NCBI GenBank assembly: GCA_949752735.1
Contig: OX457043.1
Location: 3,645,867 to 3,709,866 of the forward strand
Origin: Lumbricus terrestris
Taxonomy: Eukaryota; Annelida; Clitellata; Crassiclitellata; Lumbricidae
Reading direction: 5' to 3'
DNA length: 64,000 bases
The notes beneath the pieces were generated by a model. It worked only from the letters and a program-made list of their open reading frames with translations. It had not been told where the DNA came from and ran no database searches. Made by a program: the position numbers and the translations under genes. Positions 61,201-64,000 of this stretch are shown in pieces. Position 1 is the stretch's first letter, and every line of letters starts with the position of its first letter.

Positions 61201-63170
61201 TATTTAACTCTGTCACATGGACAATTGAACCAATGAAAATTTTACCAATTTTAATTATTCAGCAAAAATACAGACTGTGCAAAGTCTGCAACCTAATATA
61301 AGATAAAATCAAATTTAAAAAAACAGTAGTCAGAGAGGCAGGAATGAATATAAGCGATAACGACCTCATTTGTTCTTCGCCACAGCGGTAATCCCAAAGA
61401 CTGAGAGCTTGTTCATGCAAATAAAATGGCCGACTCAGACATTGCTCAGATAGAGTGCTGCTACCTACCAGCAACATTCCGTTATAAGCACTCAATTAGT
61501 AAGCATTCTGGAACAGACTAACATCGAACGTCTCCAAAAAGGTTACAATACTAGGGTAATTTATCAGCTTAGCGTTCTTTATTATTTGTGCCAAGTTTTA
61601 GAGTCTGGAAATTATATTCAGTAAAATGGAAGGTGGATTGATGAAAAGAATTCTTTAGCACTTAAATTAAGGTTCGATTGATGGAAATAATTCCTGCTTA
61701 AATGGAAGTTGCAACTTGATGAGTAAATGCTAGACATTGCTAGTGTACTAAAACGGTAAGATATTGAGGCCACTAGAATTTGTGTTAATTACTTACTCAT
61801 TGAGTACTTATTTATTTACTGGTAATTTGATATAGCGCTCCTTCAAGGTTATCTACTCAGGTTATCTATTCTTATATCTGAAATAGAAGCTGGGTTGACG
61901 AAAATGATGGGCGAGAAATAGAAGCTGGGCTAATAAAAATATTATAGCTTAAATTGGAGCTGGATTGATGAAAAATAATCATTATTGAAACAGAAGCTGG
62001 ATTCATAAAACAGCTGATGCAATTGAAAAAGCTGGACTTTTACTTACTTACTTATTTTTGCCTGCTGTTTTATTGCACACTTGCTGCACGCAACTTCCGG
62101 AAAGGGTCAGAATTGAATAACAACTTCGATCGGCGGCTTTTGACAAAATATTACAATTTTTCAATCGATTTCTGTGCAAATTTCAATATCCAGTCTTCCG
62201 AAATTGGATTCGCCCATCTGTTAAACTCGAGTTTTGAGTGAAATTATAGATAAAATAATTATAGCGAGAGAACCATTAGAGATCCCATTCTGATTTTTTC
62301 AGAGGATGTTCAAGGCCCTCCAGCCTATAAGTGTGAATTTTTTCAGATTTATAAAAAAGGGCGAACGGGTCAAGGTCAAGGTCAAAGTGCTAAATTTTTA
62401 AATATGGTCACTATCTTACACTTTTAAACAGTCATAAAAAATCTACTAAAATAGGTCATCAAAAGAGCTAAATAATGACACCAAGAACACCTTTCTAGCT
62501 CTCATACAAGCTGAGATACAGACGTTCAAAGGAATGTGGTAGAGCGTTTCGGGTCAAAGTTTGACGACCCGTATCTCGGGAAGTAGTTGACCCAAAAAAT
62601 TTGTTTGCAGATTTTTTCATGTCTTACATAGCCCAACATGTGTGCCAAATTTCAGGTAAATCTCAGTCGGTCATGTCAATCATGTTGGTTGATTTGACGT
62701 GGAATCACCCAGATGGAAGCTGGATCAAGGTTCTGTAATAGACGTTGAAATAGAAGCTGGATACAAGTTTTCATCGATCTGAAATAGACGCTGGATTCAC
62801 GAAAAGAACGATAAAGAAATGGAAGCTGGACGAAGGTTCCAGTTTTGATAAAATAGAAGCTGGATTAACGAGAAATTCCAAGCCTCAGCAATAATCTGAA
62901 TAATTTGGGACGCTAAACTACCCAATTACCTAGAATATAACCTTGGGGCGGCCATATTCATTACGTAGACAGGCAGGCACTCAGTCTTCGGAACCTGAGC
63001 CCTAACCGACCTTCACGACGCCTACCCTGACCCTAACCCACACGTCGGTCCCCGATGCTATAGTCATGCCTTATTTAGTTCCTACAACAAAAGTGTTTAA
63101 GTCATTTAACCTGACTTCGCTCTCTGTAAGTCCTCTGTACAGATTTGGATATTTTTCGAAACGAAGACAT
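52272..63170 (-). CDS. UTP11: UTP11, U3 snoRNA-associated small-subunit processome protein
   Basis: Eight coding exons on minus: 63170-63111, 60620-60559, 59265-59163, 58323-58210, 56364-56271, 55561-55431, 53860-53750, 52358-52272. The splices are in frame and sum to 762 nt, 253 aa plus stop, the usual UTP11 length. Conserved blocks in order: MSSFRKISKSVQRTYRERSQ, HLGLLEKKKDYKLRADDHHK, NALKALRIKAQ, DEFYFGMVNSK, KIEKLKSRLHMID, HLVFVDSKKEADEFD, YFNTHPDLVD, LKKRIEREKELEIIQQKM and the basic tail SAAVYRWVSERKR. UTP11 is a nucleolar component of the U3 snoRNP/SSU processome needed for 18S rRNA maturation. The start ATG matches the family N terminus. The donor of exon 4 (ACG|GTTGGT) and of exon 5 (GAAG|GTCGAA) are non-standard after GT and were chosen because they alone keep frame and homology. 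Introns carry several MITEs, SINE and LINE scraps. Confidence 0.96.
53384..53663. mobile_element. TA-flanked mariner-like MITE, 280 bp
   Basis: Ends TACAGGGTGGACAAAAAAA and TTTTTTGCCCCACCCTGTA, bounded by TA, in UTP11 intron 7. Confidence 0.82.
54060..54335 (+). mobile_element. SINE with (ATC)n tail
   Basis: A head with a B-box-like GGTTCAAGCCC, a body with GACCTTGGGCAAGTTGCTTA and CAACGGGAAACCACC, then GCCTTCGGGCAGAGC and an ATC repeat. The A box is weak, so the tRNA origin is likely but not certain. In UTP11 intron 6. Confidence 0.65.
54650..55110 (-). mobile_element. CR1/L2-like LINE 3' fragment
   Basis: A frame on minus (54646-54855) reads MRTLFRSFACIDPFMWNGLF, the degraded LINE C-terminal motif. 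It follows ATAAAGTGCTTCTCACAG, the tail end. In UTP11 intron 6. Confidence 0.65.
56455..57320. mobile_element. hAT-like element, 866 bp, in UTP11 intron 4
   Basis: Perfect 8-bp duplication CATGTACG (56447-56454 and 57321-57328). The ends CAGTGATGTAGCTTTTCCGG and CGCCTCACAACACTA are weak inverted repeats. Inside, a segment of about 150 bp (TTAGTAGCATTATATTGAAAG...) is tandemly duplicated near 56985 and 57140, and GGAAAGTTTCC words recur. No coding capacity. Confidence 0.8.
57934..58030 (-). mobile_element. LINE/SINE 3' tail with (CATT)n
   Basis: A CATT repeat followed by TTCAAGGGGTTATTCAGAGG, the inverted LINE tail. It lies 180 bp from UTP11 exon 4. Confidence 0.6.
59344..59703. mobile_element. 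hAT (Charlie-like) MITE, 360 bp, in UTP11 intron 2
   Basis: Termini CAGTGGTTCCCAACC and the inverted GGTTGGGAATCGCTG, which resemble the widespread hAT-Charlie end. 8-bp flanks GATTACTG (59336-59343) and GACTACTG (59704-59711). GAGGCCTGGCGGGCCA is tandemly repeated inside. Confidence 0.88.
60012..60087. repeat. Perfect 36-bp inverted repeat with 4-nt loop
   Basis: 60012-60047 and 60052-60087 are exact reverse complements around the loop GGAT (AATTTTGTTGATGCCC ... GGGCATCAACAAAATT). In UTP11 intron 2. Confidence 0.95.
61600..62880. repeat. Degenerate array of GAAATAGAAGCTGGATT units, interrupted
   Basis: AAATAGAAGCTGGATTGACG-type units recur at 61865-62035 and 62708-62875, with weaker ones near 61630-61720. 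Between them about 650 bp of unrelated sequence carries CAAGGTCAAGGTCAA and ends TGACGTGGAATCACCC. The units match the inner repeats of the foldback element at 1269-2052. In UTP11 intron 1. Confidence 0.7.
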
Positions 63171-64000
63171 TGTATATTTGGCGTTTACAATAAATATAAC
63201 TGTAAAAACTATCCTGCATTTAAAAACACAAGCATGCTCTACAACATAGATACAAGACACGATGCATCGTCCACTTCCGGTAATATTCTGCCAAAACTGT
63301 TTTAGCGCATATCTTTTTGCAATGGATCTTTCAAAGTAAATGCACACATTTGTATACAGTTACCGTGTGGACACGACTCAGCTCATTTTTAATGAATATA
63401 CCGGATGAGGTCCCTTTCCGCTACCTGTTTGAATGGCTGCAGCTGTGTCACTCCACATAAGGGCTCCGTGTACAAGCTGAACACGATATTATTATTATTA
63501 TTATATTCGTTTAATGGTAACAAAAACTGATGGACACACCGCTATCAGATACAAATGCAGTTTATCAAATACAATATAATACCTATAGAATGTCTTTAGC
63601 CTGGAATGTTAGATATGTCTTAGGATGAGTATTATATGAGTTCATTCATTTCGAAGAACTATATAGCGCCTCTTCAAGAAATCTACTCAGAGGCGCTCCC
63701 AGCCCAGGCACAGCTAAAAAAGTAGGATTTGAGATACTTAAAAAATGCAGGGGAATTTAGCCTAGGCATAATAAGTCGCAACGTTAGTGGGCCATTCCAG
63801 ATAGCGGGACCCACATTCGTTACCGGTTGCGGTCTGTCAACCGGATTTTTGAATAAAGGAAAATTATTCATTCATTTATTGCATTTATATAGCGCCCCTT
63901 CAAGGAACTACTCAGAGGCGCAATTATAATCAGAATCTCCAATACTGTATGGCCTACCTCTCACTTGACGCAGCGCGTAACAAAGATTCTTTGGCGCGTA
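63171..64000. other. UTP11 upstream region with two LINE-tail scraps
   Basis: The promoter of UTP11 should lie in the first few hundred bases; no TATA box was convincing. 63640-63870 (-) encodes NVGPAIWNGPLTLR and carries GCGCCTCTTCAAGAAATCTA. 63880-63930 is another tail (GCGCCCCTTCAAGGAACTAC). Confidence 0.55.

Overview
This is animal (metazoan) nuclear DNA. It has split genes with GT-AG introns, phase-1 exon shuffling of Ig domains, long microsatellites, LINE and SINE debris, and many short DNA transposons. The genes and the repeat load suggest a marine invertebrate, possibly a deuterostome such as an echinoderm, hemichordate or amphioxus, but nothing visible fixes the species. Only three intact protein-coding loci were recognised: (1) an immunoglobulin-superfamily receptor at 7.5-16.0 kb (+), (2) a GT14-family beta-1,6-N-acetylglucosaminyltransferase at 36.0-40.9 kb (+), and (3) a complete UTP11 ribosome-biogenesis gene at 52.3-63.2 kb (-). 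A LINE reverse transcriptase ORF lies at 26.9-28.4 kb (+).

Layout. 0-20 kb is an Ig-receptor cluster with three copies. Copy 1 (3.2-4.0 kb) keeps only a membrane exon and a broken tail. Copy 2 (7.5-16.0 kb) looks intact: a signal peptide, three Ig exons, two candidate membrane exons and a cytoplasmic tail with an ITAM-like YxxL-x11-YxxL pair plus an ITIM/Grb2-like YDNV. Copy 3 (18.6-20.0 kb) is an Ig-exon relic split by a 1,170-bp hAT element. 20-35 kb is mostly mobile DNA: TIR elements, a 1.75-kb hAT with transposase remnants, and a GC-rich block with minisatellites leading into a CR1/L2-like LINE. 36-41 kb is the two-exon glycosyltransferase, with transposon debris in its intron. 41-51 kb is repeat-rich and includes a 2.1-kb inverted-repeat element packed with TGACGTCA (CRE) palindromes. 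51-64 kb is UTP11, eight coding exons whose introns hold several MITEs.

The most unusual signal is a small one. The octamer TAGGCCTA (with TAGGCTA and TAGCCTA) occurs about 50 times by eye in the first 50 kb and is almost absent from the UTP11 locus. Wherever two related copies of a sequence can be compared here, it appears as a clean 4-6 bp insertion at a TA dinucleotide, as a transposon footprint or micro-insertion would. The Ig receptor with alternative membrane exons and an ITAM-like tail is the best candidate for an undescribed gene system. No bacterial, phage or CRISPR features were seen.
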